NCBI GenBank assembly: GCA_028284495.1
Contig: JANQRP010000002.1
Location: forward strand, 1 to 64,000
Length of the DNA: 64,000 nucleotides
Direction: 5' to 3'
Source of the DNA: Longimicrobiales bacterium
GTDB lineage: Bacteria > Gemmatimonadota > Gemmatimonadetes > Longimicrobiales > Gaopeijiaceae
In this document: piece by piece, positions 17,943 through 25,120 of the stretch
Layout of the letters: each line of letters starts with the position of its first letter
Numbering within the stretch: the first letter of the stretch is position 1
Position numbers and translations under genes: made by a program
The notes under the pieces: model-generated
What the model was told of the DNA's origin: nothing
The model's input: the letters and a program-made list of their open reading frames with translations, nothing else
Database searches by the model: none

Positions 17943-19064
17943 TCACTCCGTGGTCGACGAGTCCCGGTTCGTGTCCCAAGTGGTGCGGTACGCCGCGAAT
18001 CGCACGAAGTCGCGGCGATCGAGTGACGCCGCCAGGTCACCCTCCCCCGGAAAGTCGTCCCGCACGTACCCCGCGCGTTCGGCCACGCGCCGCGATGCTC
18101 CGTGGTCCCGGTGGATCCAGGCGTACAGCACGTCCACGCCGTGCCACTCGAAGCAGAATCGCGTGAATCGGGGAAGGATGCGGCTCATGTACCCGCGGCC
18201 CCAGTAGTCGCGTCCGAGCCAGTACGCGACTTCCGCCGCGTGGACCTCCGCCGCCGGTGGGTCGAACCGAAGGAGGCACTGTCCGACGGGCACGCCGTCC
18301 GCCTCCACCGCCATCGGAATGTGGTGGAATCCGAACCCACCGACCTCGATGAGATTGCGCGCCGTCTCCTCGGTGAAGGGGTCGGGGTACGGCTCCGGGA
18401 GGAACCGCCACACGTCCGGATCGCCGAGCAGGCGGACGAAGACGGGTACGTCGGCCAACGTCCACCGTCGGAACGAGAAGGACGGACCCGCACCCTCCCC
18501 CGGTTCGACATCGCGCTCGAACGCGGCGTCACGGGCGGCCACGTGGAGGGCCCAGTGAAGCTGATCCGCCGCTCTCACCCCGTGACGTCGCATGAACCCC
18601 TCGACCGCCGTGGCGATCCGGGACCGGTGGGCCGACGACGGCTCCTCGGAGATGAGGACGGGATCGGCGGGGCGGCCAACGGTCCGGTGAGAAAACGCGA
18701 GTGCCGCGGCCTCGACGGGATCCTCGACGGAATGTCGCGCGGCTCTCGGCGGTCCGACGGAGTCCGCCAGATCGTCGTGGGCATCGGGGAGGATCGCGGG
18801 GATCCAGCCGATCTGCGCGCAGTCATACGCAAGCGGGATACCCGCGCTCCGGCAGGCGCTCACCTCGTCGGGCGTGAGCACACCGTCCCATCGGGAACGC
18901 AGGAGGTCGATCGACCGACCGTCGGGAAGCTCGACCGTGTCGGGATAACGGACCGGCGGCGAGGGCGCACGGCGAGCGGACGACGGGCCTTTCCGAAGTC
19001 GCTGGCGTCGCACGGCAGCCTCTCGAGGGACGGGGGTCGGGGTTTCAAGTTTCCCTACCCGCAC
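17943..19064 (-). CDS. GNAT-family N-acetyltransferase with long N-terminal region
   Basis: The C-terminal 180 residues are a RimJ/RimL-like GNAT domain: FSFRRWTLADVPVFVRLL, EVAYWLGRDYWGRGYMSRIL with the acetyl-CoA loop, FEWHGVDVLYAWIHRDHGASRRVAERAGYV. The preceding about 190 residues (for example YPDTVELPDGRSIDLLRSRWDGVL) are protein-like but not recognised; they contain no known domain I can name. The start is uncertain: GTG at 19064 gives about 373 residues, but no good ribosome site marks it and a later start is possible. Substrate unknown: ribosomal protein, amine or antibiotic are all compatible. Confidence 0.72.
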   Translation of the reverse strand: MRVGKLETPTPVPREAAVRRQRLRKGPSSARRAPSPPVRYPDTVELPDGRSIDLLRSRWDGVLTPDEVSACRSAGIPLAYDCAQIGWIPAILPDAHDDLADSVGPPRAARHSVEDPVEAAALAFSHRTVGRPADPVLISEEPSSAHRSRIATAVEGFMRRHGVRAADQLHWALHVAARDAAFERDVEPGEGAGPSFSFRRWTLADVPVFVRLLGDPDVWRFLPEPYPDPFTEETARNLIEVGGFGFHHIPMAVEADGVPVGQCLLRFDPPAAEVHAAEVAYWLGRDYWGRGYMSRILPRFTRFCFEWHGVDVLYAWIHRDHGASRRVAERAGYVRDDFPGEGDLAASLDRRDFVRFAAYRTTWDTNRDSSTTE

Positions 19065-19179
19065 GCCCGCCGAGGTTCCATTCGTGGTCGTGAAGGCGCT
19101 CGGCCTCCACGCACGGGGCCGCTCCGGCCGACCCCGTCTCCGAGGAGACGGGATCGACCGGATGCGGAGACCGCCGGGG

Positions 19180-19665
19180 TCACGGCGCGGCCATCCTGGC
19201 GATCCAGATCCAGGACGTGACGGAGGCCGCCACCGCGGCAATACCCACGACCGCGAGCACCGCGAGCACGAGACCCACCAGCGCATCCCGGTCCGTGACG
19301 TCGTCGTGCGGCGCCACACCGGGCCCTGAAAGGCCCGGAAGCCCCATGTCGAGCGCGTCTTCGCCGTGGGCCTCTCGCCACTCCTTCTCGAGGGCCTTCG
19401 AGAGCGCGAGCTCGGAGCTCCGCTGCCCGGGCGTCGACTCCCGCACGAACACGATGTACTCCGTTCGCACGTGGGCGACCGAGCCCGTGATCGTCTCGAC
19501 CTGCACCCACTCGGGCCGGTGCAGACCGTACACGGCCTCGATCACCCGCTCGGCCACTTCGGGCCGCACGAGCATGCTCATGCCGGGCATCCACACTTCG
19601 TGGTACGTGAGCGTGGGCTGCTCCAGCGTGGGATCCCGAAGGATCTCCTCGATCCGGTTCTCCAT
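19180..19665 (-). CDS. Hypothetical protein with C-terminal membrane anchor
   Basis: A 161-residue protein that I do not recognise. Residues 1-115 look like a small folded cytoplasmic domain with several Glu and Val-rich strands (WMPGMSMLVRPEVAERVIEA, RTEYIVFVRES). Residues about 130-158 form one hydrophobic helix (GLVLAVLAVVGIAAVAASV then WIWIA), giving a tail-anchored arrangement. An AGGTGAACC-type ribosome site precedes the ATG at 19665. It lies downstream of the terminator at 19840-19880, so it is likely transcribed on its own. No functional residues stand out. Confidence 0.75.
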   Translation of the reverse strand: MENRIEEILRDPTLEQPTLTYHEVWMPGMSMLVRPEVAERVIEAVYGLHRPEWVQVETITGSVAHVRTEYIVFVRESTPGQRSSELALSKALEKEWREAHGEDALDMGLPGLSGPGVAPHDDVTDRDALVGLVLAVLAVVGIAAVAASVTSWIWIARMAAP

Positions 19666-19839
19666 GGTTCACCTCCCGTGTTCCGGGAGTCGGTCTGGAA
19701 GTCGTCGTCGTGGTCGATGTGTCGCTCGTGATTCGGAAGCCGCGGACGCCGGTGGCGGCACGGAACGGGAGTCGCGTCTCCGTCCATTCCGCACCGCGCA
19801 CCGCCGCCGCGTGCTTCGATCCACGTCGTGGGGCCAACG

Positions 19840-19880
19840 AAAAACGGCGCCCCACCCGCCGTGTCGCAGGTGGGGCGCCG
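19840..19880 (-). terminator. Intrinsic terminator for the small peptide gene
   Basis: A perfect 12-bp stem (CGGCGCCCCACC at 19845-19856 pairing with GGTGGGGCGCCG at 19869-19880) with a 12-nt loop. On the minus strand the stem is followed at once by TTTTT (19844-19840), so it terminates transcripts running leftward from the 53-residue gene that ends 30 bp upstream. Confidence 0.9.
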
Positions 19881-19909
19881 TCCGGAGCGCCGACGAGAAC
19901 CCGAAGCGG

Positions 19910-20071
19910 CTACGCCACCCGGGTCCCTCCACCTGCCTGCCGATTCGCGCAGGGCGCCTCGTTCACGGACGCACCCCGGCACTGGGGATCACTCGGCGTG
20001 CCTGCGAAGCACGCAAAGCGGTCCCCTCCCAGTCCCTGACGGGACAGTCGGATTTTCCGGTGGTCTGTCAT
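19910..20071 (-). CDS. Small Cys-containing peptide of 53 residues, unknown function
   Basis: An ATG at 20071 is preceded by a textbook ribosome site (AGAGGAGGCGTC) and the frame ends with TAG at 19912-19910, 30 bp before a strong intrinsic terminator. The peptide starts MTDHRKIRLSRQGLGGDRF, then has three Cys residues spread over a Gly/Ala/Pro-rich tail (ACFAGTPSDPQC, EAPCANRQAGGG). It has no signal peptide or membrane segment. The upstream region has a TTGACA box at 20239-20234 on the same strand and a run of seven U near 20137-20131 in the predicted leader. I know no family for it; it could be a small regulator, a metal-binding peptide or a precursor peptide. Being a real translated gene rests on the ribosome site and terminator together. 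Confidence 0.65.
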   Translation of the reverse strand: MTDHRKIRLSRQGLGGDRFACFAGTPSDPQCRGASVNEAPCANRQAGGGTRVA

Positions 20072-20269
20072 GACGCCTCCTCTGCCGCGCATGCCCGGGA
20101 CCCGTTCGCACCGCAGTGGATGCCGGGCACAAAAAAACGCGTCTCCGGATGCAACGAACGCCGCCCCGCACGGGGTGGTTTCGGACCGGGACGCGACTCC
20201 CAAGGCAGGGAGTGTTGTATGCGACGCACAGATTGTCAAGGACGGCGCGTCCCACCATTGCATCGCCCA

Positions 20270-20319
20270 TTGCACCGCCCCGACCTTCGGCCTATCTTCG
20301 ATTTTCGGTATTTGTTCGG
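20270..20319 (+). promoter_or_regulatory. imuB promoter with candidate LexA operator
   Basis: A promoter-like pair TTGCAC, 17-bp spacer, TATCTT (20293-20298) is followed after 5 bp by the direct repeat TTCGG-TATTTG-TTCGG (20304-20319). The same 16-bp element occurs upstream of the DUF6504-recX unit and dnaE2. The 11-bp spacing of the repeated half-sites matches direct-repeat LexA boxes such as GTTC-N7-GTTC. The position just after the -10 fits a repressor site. The imuB ATG lies 41 bp downstream. Confidence 0.8.
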
Positions 20320-20360
20320 TTATCACGGCCGAGCCCACACCCACCGGGAACCCGCACCAC

Positions 20361-21764
20361 ATGGCCCATCCGCGCGCCCTCGCCGCAGACTTCTCGAACT
20401 CCCTGGGGCGGAGTTCGCGACATCCTCGCCGCGCGGCCACCAGCCTCGGCGTGAGCCCCGGTACGAGTAACGGTACAGGCCCCGGCACGGGCGCAGCCCG
20501 CGGCGGCGTGAAACGCGGCAGCCGGACGGCGGCCTGTCTGTGGCTTCCGACCTTCGAGCTCCGGCTCGAGCTGGTTCGCTCACCCGATCTGGACTCGACC
20601 TCGGCCGCCCTGCTCGCCCCCGGTGAGAGCACCCGCCGTACGCTCTGGCAGGTGTCGGAGCGGGCGTGGGACGCGGGCGTCCGGCCCGGCCAGCTCATCT
20701 CACAGGCGGTCTCGCTCTGTCCCTCGCTCACGCTGCTCGACCCCGACCCGGCGCACTACGACGCCGCCGTCGAGGCGATCCTCGAAGCGCTCTCGGGACG
20801 CACGCCGATCGTCGAGCCCGGGGTGGAGCGCGGGAAGGTCTTTCTGGGGATGGACGGACTCGGACGGCTCTACGGATCTCCGAAGAACCAGCTCCGAACG
20901 ATGCTGCGCACGCTCTTCGACGTGCTTCCGCGTCCCCTCGTGGCGTCGTACCGGGTCGGGTACGCGCCGGGGACGTTCGGGGCGTGGACGGCGGCGGCGC
21001 GGGCGACGCCGGGTGGACCGGTGGTGGTGGAGGACGACGCGTCGCTCGCCCGCTTCCTTTCACGCTGTCCCGTACAGGCACTGCCCGTCGAGGACGAGAT
21101 GGTCACCCGCCTGGAACGCCTGAACATCCGGACGCTGGGTGACCTCGTCCGCCTCCCCGAGCCGGCGCTCGTGGCCCAGTTCGGGCAGGACGGACGCGAC
21201 GCACTCATGTGGGCGACGGCGCGGCGCATCGATCCCGTGCGCCCCTGGCATCGCCCCCACCCCATCCGCGCCTCGCTCGAGTTCGCCGACGCGACCGGGC
21301 AGGTCGAGGTGTGGCATGCCGCGCTCGACCGACTGGTGGAACGGGCGCTCGCCCGGGACGCCCGCCGCGGCCGAAGCGTGCACGAGATGCGCGTGATCGG
21401 CCGGCTGGAAGGCGGCGGGTCGTGGACGGTGGACGCCATCCTCCGTGAGCCTACCGCCGAGAAGGAGCGGCTCGCCTTTCTGCTGCGCTCGCGCATGGGA
21501 CTCTCTCCCCCACCCCGCGCCCTCACCGGCCTCGCACTCGAGTTCACCGACTTCGGAGCGCCCGCCGCGCAGTCGGAACTCTTCGAGGCGAACGCCGAGC
21601 AGGGCCGCACGCTCGCCGACGGAAAGGTGCCGCACTCGCTCAAGGAGGCGGTGCGTGAACTCCGACTGCGGCTAGGGGACTCGCCGCTCTATCGGGTGGT
21701 GGAGCTCGACCCGTGGTCCCGCATTCCCGAGCGGCGACACGCGCTGCTTCGCTTCGAGGCCTGA
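20361..21764 (+). CDS. imuB: ImuB-type Y-family DNA polymerase homologue
   Basis: About 467 residues of the Y-family polymerase fold, of the catalytically dead ImuB branch. The first strand reads AACLWLPTFELRLEL where active polymerases have a D-x-D metal motif, and the later catalytic motif is replaced by VFLGMDGLGRLYG. The thumb-like helix-hairpin region is LNIRTLGDLVRLP. A beta-clamp-binding motif QSELF is at residues 404-408. ImuB bridges the clamp and DnaE2 (ImuC) during SOS-induced translesion synthesis. The usual partner dnaE2 is 20 kb away at 42354, and no imuA is seen here. Start chosen at ATG 20361; the frame is open further upstream but across the promoter. Regulated by the operator at 20304. 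Confidence 0.9.
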   Translation: MAHPRALAADFSNSLGRSSRHPRRAATSLGVSPGTSNGTGPGTGAARGGVKRGSRTAACLWLPTFELRLELVRSPDLDSTSAALLAPGESTRRTLWQVSERAWDAGVRPGQLISQAVSLCPSLTLLDPDPAHYDAAVEAILEALSGRTPIVEPGVERGKVFLGMDGLGRLYGSPKNQLRTMLRTLFDVLPRPLVASYRVGYAPGTFGAWTAAARATPGGPVVVEDDASLARFLSRCPVQALPVEDEMVTRLERLNIRTLGDLVRLPEPALVAQFGQDGRDALMWATARRIDPVRPWHRPHPIRASLEFADATGQVEVWHAALDRLVERALARDARRGRSVHEMRVIGRLEGGGSWTVDAILREPTAEKERLAFLLRSRMGLSPPPRALTGLALEFTDFGAPAAQSELFEANAEQGRTLADGKVPHSLKEAVRELRLRLGDSPLYRVVELDPWSRIPERRHALLRFEA

Positions 21765-21808
21765 CGCTGGAGCCTGGTCGGGGGTGCCCGAAGGGACCCC
21801 TCCGGTGC

Positions 21809-22300
21809 TCAGCCCTTGGTGGCCGTCTTGCCCCGCAGGCGCAGGAGAAAGCGTCGCAGAAAGGAGAGCCGATCGATGAAGAGCACCCCCTCCAGATGGT
21901 CGGCCTCGTGCTGGAGGCACACCGCGTCCATGCCCGAAAGCGCGTACTCGAACGATGCCCCGTTCACGTCCTGCGCCTGGACCGTGATCTCGGTGGCTCG
22001 GACCACGTTGCCGACGATGCCGGGAACCGAGAGACAGCTCTCCTGAACCAGACCGACTGCCGCCCGCTCGGTGATCTCGGGGTTCACGTAGATCCGCGGC
22101 GCATCCTCATCCACCGTCGGCACGATCACGAGCACCGCCCGCTCGTCGCCGACCTGGTTGGCGGAGAGCCCCAGGCCGTCCGCGGCCTCCACCGTCTCGC
22201 TCAACTCGGCCACGAACGTCGCGAGCTCCTCGTCGAACGCCTCCACCCGGTCGGCGGGGCGCCGAAGTCGCTCGTCCGGATAGAGGAGGATCTCAAGCAT
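21809..22300 (-). CDS. def: Peptide deformylase
   Basis: A 163-residue deformylase that removes the formyl group from nascent proteins. All three motifs are present: GLGLSANQVG (Gln49), QESCLSVPG (metal Cys89) and LQHEADHLEG (His131, Glu132, His135). It is the last gene of the antenna operon: its ATG lies 8 bp inside the end of the PucC/LhaA-type gene, so translation is coupled. A housekeeping def is normally next to fmt or priA; neither is present, so this may be a second, antenna-dedicated copy. That is inference, and only the rest of the genome would show whether another def exists. Confidence 0.95.
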   Translation of the reverse strand: MLEILLYPDERLRRPADRVEAFDEELATFVAELSETVEAADGLGLSANQVGDERAVLVIVPTVDEDAPRIYVNPEITERAAVGLVQESCLSVPGIVGNVVRATEITVQAQDVNGASFEYALSGMDAVCLQHEADHLEGVLFIDRLSFLRRFLLRLRGKTATKG

Positions 22301-23744
22301 CGGCGGCTCCGACCTCGATGCGCGGCTCCGTCACGGGACGCGTCGGTTCGCTGCCGACCCGCCCCCGTACCAGCGGCAGCGTGATCACGACCGTCGTGAT
22401 GAGGAGGAGAATCTCGAACCAGTACACGACGACGTAGCCGGTCGACTGGCCGGCCCACTGCTGAAGAAAGCCGATGGACTCCACGGCGGCCGTCGAGAGG
22501 TCCCGGATCACCCCGCTCGCCGCCATCGCGACACCCACGGCGGTGGCCTGTACCGCTCCCCATGCGCCGAGCGCCAGGCCCGCCTGCTCGGCCGGCGCGC
22601 GGTTCATGGTGGCCGTGAGCGTCCCGTGGCCGAAGGCGGCGCCCCCGAAGCCGATCAGGAAATTCCCGAACACGAAAAGCCAGATCATGCCCATCGGAGC
22701 CGCGAGCATCACGAGCGCAAAGGCCGGAAGCCCGATCGCCGCGCCCTCGAGCGCGACCCGGTTCGCGTCGCCGCCCTTCCCCAGCACCCTGGACGCCCAC
22801 CCGAAACCGAAGAGCCCCCCGAGCGCGAAGACGGCGGTCAGGCTGGTGGTGGCCGCCACGGTCAGCGACAGCACCTGACCGCCGAAGGGTTCGAGGAGCA
22901 CGTCCGCCATTCCGAACCCGAGCGTGCCCATGCCCACGATCCAGAGGTGACGACGGGCATGCGCGCCGCGGCTGAACTGTTCCCACGACTCGCGGAAGGT
23001 CGGATCGGGAGCCAGCTCCCGACCCCGCAACGGGTTTCGCGGCTCCTGCTTCCACATCGAGACCGAGTTCAGCACCAGCGCCGTGATGGCGGCGCCCTGC
23101 ACCACCTGCACGAGGCGGCCGGGCGAGAAATCCGACAACGCCAGGCCGAAGACGATCGCACTCACCATCATCGCGATCAGCAGGACCGTATACATGAGCC
23201 CGACGACCCGCGGGTGGGACTCGCTCGGCGTCAGGTCGGTGGCGAGCGCCAGGCCCGCGGTCTGCACGATGTGAGCGCCGGCTCCGACGAGCAGGAACGA
23301 GAGGCCGGCCGCCAGCTGCCCGATCCACACGGGCGCACTCGCCGCCTCCCCACGCCCGGCCAGCACCAGTAGCGCGAACGGCATGATCGCGAAGCCGCCG
23401 AACTGGAGCAGCGTCCCCTTCCAGATGAACGGCACCCGACGCCACCCGAGCTCCGAGCGGTGCGTGTCCGACCGGTGACCGATGAGGGCACGGAAGGGCG
23501 CGAACACGAGCGGAAGCGCGAGCATGACCGCCACCAGGCTGGTGGGGACGCCGAGTTCGACGATCATGACGCGGTTGAGGGTGCCGACCAGCAGCACCAG
23601 CGTCATTCCGACCGAGACCTGAAAGAGCGCCAGTCGAAGCAGACGCGGCAACGGGAGATCCGGTGTCGCGACGTCCGCAAACGGCAACGCTCGCGACCCC
23701 AGAGAGAGCCACGAGCGCGTGATGAAACGGCCGATCCTAGCCAT
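22293..23744 (-). CDS. PucC/LhaA-family antenna assembly transporter-like protein
   Basis: A 483-residue major-facilitator-type membrane protein with about 12 hydrophobic segments. The family features are clear: LFQVSVGMTLVLLVGTLNRVMIVELGVP near the start, FRALIGHRSDTHRSELGWRRVPFIWKG, GLALATDLTP and LLEPFGGQVLSLTVA. The family (BCH1: PucC, LhaA, Bch2) is needed for light-harvesting complex assembly. Its place behind antenna genes and the repeat protein suggests that it serves this antenna. A second family member is at 54747-56120, in the bchG-bchP operon. It starts 27 bp after the repeat protein and overlaps def at its end. Confidence 0.92.
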   Translation of the reverse strand: MARIGRFITRSWLSLGSRALPFADVATPDLPLPRLLRLALFQVSVGMTLVLLVGTLNRVMIVELGVPTSLVAVMLALPLVFAPFRALIGHRSDTHRSELGWRRVPFIWKGTLLQFGGFAIMPFALLVLAGRGEAASAPVWIGQLAAGLSFLLVGAGAHIVQTAGLALATDLTPSESHPRVVGLMYTVLLIAMMVSAIVFGLALSDFSPGRLVQVVQGAAITALVLNSVSMWKQEPRNPLRGRELAPDPTFRESWEQFSRGAHARRHLWIVGMGTLGFGMADVLLEPFGGQVLSLTVAATTSLTAVFALGGLFGFGWASRVLGKGGDANRVALEGAAIGLPAFALVMLAAPMGMIWLFVFGNFLIGFGGAAFGHGTLTATMNRAPAEQAGLALGAWGAVQATAVGVAMAASGVIRDLSTAAVESIGFLQQWAGQSTGYVVVYWFEILLLITTVVITLPLVRGRVGSEPTRPVTEPRIEVGAADA

Positions 23745-23770
23745 TGGTCATCTGTGAGTGCCGCGTCCCG

Positions 23771-24415
23771 TCAGTCGTCGTCCGACAGGGTCCTCCACCC
23801 GAGGAACGAAGACAGCGGCGTCCCGTTCTTCGAGAGGAGCGGCATGCCCAGCATCTTCGAGAACGAGAAGTCGCTGCTCGTCAGGCCCCCGAACATCGGC
23901 TTGCCCGAGGTCAGCAGCGGCATGAACGACGTGAGTGCGAAGTTGCTGCTGGTCAGACCGCCGAAGATCGCCTTCCCCGATGTGAGGAGGGGGAAGAACG
24001 AGGTCGGCGCGAAATCGCTGCGGGTGAGCGCGCCGAACATCGGCTTCTGACGCCGCGACAGCGTGCGGATGCCGAGCGCCTGGCTGAACGGATCCGCACT
24101 CGATCCGCCGACTCCGGACAGCACGTGCGTATCGACCGGGCCCGCGCTTTCCAACGCACGCTCGATGGCGGCGCCGAACTGGAGCGGACCGGAGGCGGAC
24201 ACGACCGTCCGGCCGTTCGCCAACCCACGTGCCAGCGGTCCGGCCTGGCCCCTGGGGATTCGCCCGTCGGCGTTCGCCTGGTCGAGCTGGGCCTGCGCGT
24301 CCGGCCCCGGCGAGATCATGATGATCGCGTCGTCGAAGAGGCCGGTGGCGGAAAGCGCCTGCGCCGCGTCACGCGCGCGCGCATCGGAGTCGTACATGCG
24401 AACGATGGGGAACAC
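23771..24415 (-). CDS. Antenna-operon protein with C-terminal 24-residue repeats
   Basis: A 214-residue protein read from GTG 24415 behind a clear GGAGGTGA ribosome site. Residues 1-100 form an alpha/beta-looking domain (MFPIVRMYDSDARARDAAQAL, DDAIIMISPG) that resembles small stress-type ferredoxin-like folds, though I cannot name it. Residues 124-147, 148-171 and 172-198 are three tandem repeats with the shape K-x-x-FGGLTSS(D/N)F, then a Phe/Leu-rich stretch ending PLLTSG; the last is modified and continues into FLGWRTL. No membrane segment is evident. It sits between the alpha antenna gene and the PucC/LhaA gene, so a role in antenna or reaction-centre assembly or as an accessory subunit is likely. 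I do not know a characterised homologue. Confidence 0.85.
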   Translation of the reverse strand: MFPIVRMYDSDARARDAAQALSATGLFDDAIIMISPGPDAQAQLDQANADGRIPRGQAGPLARGLANGRTVVSASGPLQFGAAIERALESAGPVDTHVLSGVGGSSADPFSQALGIRTLSRRQKPMFGALTRSDFAPTSFFPLLTSGKAIFGGLTSSNFALTSFMPLLTSGKPMFGGLTSSDFSFSKMLGMPLLSKNGTPLSSFLGWRTLSDDD

Positions 24416-24462
24416 AGGTCACCTCCGGCGCATCGGCGCGCGAATCATGAAAGTTGGAGACT

Positions 24463-24488
24463 CGGCCGGGGCGCGAACGCCCCGGCCG
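24463..24488 (-). other. Strong intercistronic stem-loop after the alpha antenna gene
   Basis: A perfect 11-bp stem (CGGCCGGGGCG at 24463-24473 with CGCCCCGGCCG at 24478-24488) closed by the tetraloop CGAA. It lies in the 110-bp gap between the alpha gene and the repeat-protein gene, and no U-run follows on the minus strand. In purple bacteria such hairpins after pufBA or pucBA protect the antenna mRNA from 3' degradation and lower downstream expression; the same role is inferred here. Confidence 0.85.
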
Positions 24489-24525
24489 GAGCCGTTTCCT
24501 GTCCTGCTTCGGTGCTCCGTCCCGA

Positions 24526-24669
24526 TCAACCGCCCCAGAAGGCGGCGAACCACTCGGTGTTGTTCAGGATCGCCGAGTGGACCGTGAGCGAGATGAGCGC
24601 TACGGCACCGAGGAACAGCGGGAGTCCGACGGTGGGCTTAACTACACACCAGATACGTCCTTGATTCAT
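24526..24669 (-). CDS. pucA: Light-harvesting alpha polypeptide
   Basis: A 47-residue antenna alpha chain, found by reading the minus strand from ATG 24669. It has a short N-terminal segment ([12 protein letters not shown]), one membrane helix ([23 protein letters not shown]) with the bacteriochlorophyll-ligating His31, and a C-terminal Trp40 and Trp45 where aromatic residues tune absorption. It begins 10 bp after the beta gene with a GGAGAC ribosome site. No pufL or pufM follows, so this pair is not the core puf operon but a separate antenna locus; the puc name is used in that sense. Whether it builds a peripheral LH2-like ring or an outer ring around the reaction centre cannot be told from sequence. 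Confidence 0.95.
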   Translation of the reverse strand: MNQGRIWCVVKPTVGLPLFLGAVALISLTVHSAILNNTEWFAAFWGG

Positions 24670-24679
24670 CGTCGTCTCC

Positions 24680-24841
24680 TCAGCCGAACCACGGCGTGTA
24701 GAGGTACGCGAGGAGGTGAGCCACGAGCGCGATCACGAAGAACACGCGTGCACCGTCGATGACGTGCTTGTGGAGCTCCTCCGATTCGCGGATGGTCAGG
24801 CCCGTTGGCCATACCCGATCCGGATCGTCCAGGTCTGCCAT
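24680..24841 (-). CDS. pucB: Light-harvesting beta polypeptide
   Basis: A 53-residue antenna beta chain read from ATG 24841 behind GGGAGA. The N-terminal half is polar and acidic ([20 protein letters not shown]), with [14 protein letters not shown], the typical beta pre-helix containing His24, then the membrane helix with the bacteriochlorophyll-binding His42 in [12 protein letters not shown]. The order beta then alpha is normal for puf and puc operons. It is the first gene of the leftward operon beta, alpha, repeat protein, PucC/LhaA, def. Confidence 0.96.
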   Translation of the reverse strand: MADLDDPDRVWPTGLTIRESEELHKHVIDGARVFFVIALVAHLLAYLYTPWFG

Positions 24842-24940
24842 TGTCTTCTCCCGTGTAGGGCGGCCGCAGGGGGCACCCCGGCCTCGTGAACATGTGGCAC
24901 GGGCGCGGAAGGTCCGCGCGTGCCTTTCATCGGTAGGACG

Positions 24941-25007
24941 AGTGTATGGCGGCGTTGTCCAGGTGTCAAGTATTGTTGTCACAGAATTACGTCAATTTTA
25001 CTTGACA
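24941..25007 (-). promoter_or_regulatory. Antenna operon promoter with inverted repeat
   Basis: On the minus strand TTGACA (24969-24964), a 17-bp spacer and TACACT (24946-24941) make a near-consensus vegetative promoter about 100 bp before the beta gene. The -35 is the left arm of a perfect 9-bp inverted repeat, TGTCAAGTA (24964-24972) and TACTTGACA (24999-25007), 26 bp apart. A regulator bound there would control access to the -35. A canonical PpsR box (TGT-N12-ACA) is not present; the nearest TGT...ACA pair has 14 bp between them. Confidence 0.7.
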
Positions 25008-25052
25008 GCCTGGAGGTGCGTCCGCTTCATGTCCAACTGTCCTCGGTCGGCC

Positions 25053-25099
25053 TTGCATACCGTGGATCGGTTGCCTATCCATATTCGGTATTTGTTCGG
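25053..25099 (+). promoter_or_regulatory. DUF6504-recX promoter with candidate LexA operator
   Basis: TTGCAT (25053-25058), 17-bp spacer, TATCCA (25076-25081), then after 2 bp TTCGG-TATTTG-TTCGG (25084-25099). The 16-bp element is identical to that before imuB. The ATG of the first gene follows 21 bp later. Confidence 0.82.
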
Positions 25100-25120
25100 G
25101 CTCATTCGACCGACCGACTC

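Noticed and set aside
19910..20071. The 53-residue peptide as a ribosomally made natural product precursor
   Set aside because: No maturation enzyme or exporter gene of such pathways is adjacent, and the Cys pattern alone is not diagnostic.
20131..20137. Seven-U run in the minus-strand leader as a second terminator
   Set aside because: No strong stem directly precedes it; only a weak four-base pairing is visible, so it is mentioned only as a possible attenuator.
23822..24046. Tandem repeats as a possible CRISPR or minisatellite
   Set aside because: The repeats are in frame, encode a regular 24-residue amino-acid pattern and differ at the DNA level; there are no spacers.
24941..25007. A PpsR box (TGT-N12-ACA) before the antenna genes
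   Set aside because: I checked all TGT and ACA triplets in the gap; only a 14-bp spaced pair exists, so no canonical site is claimed.
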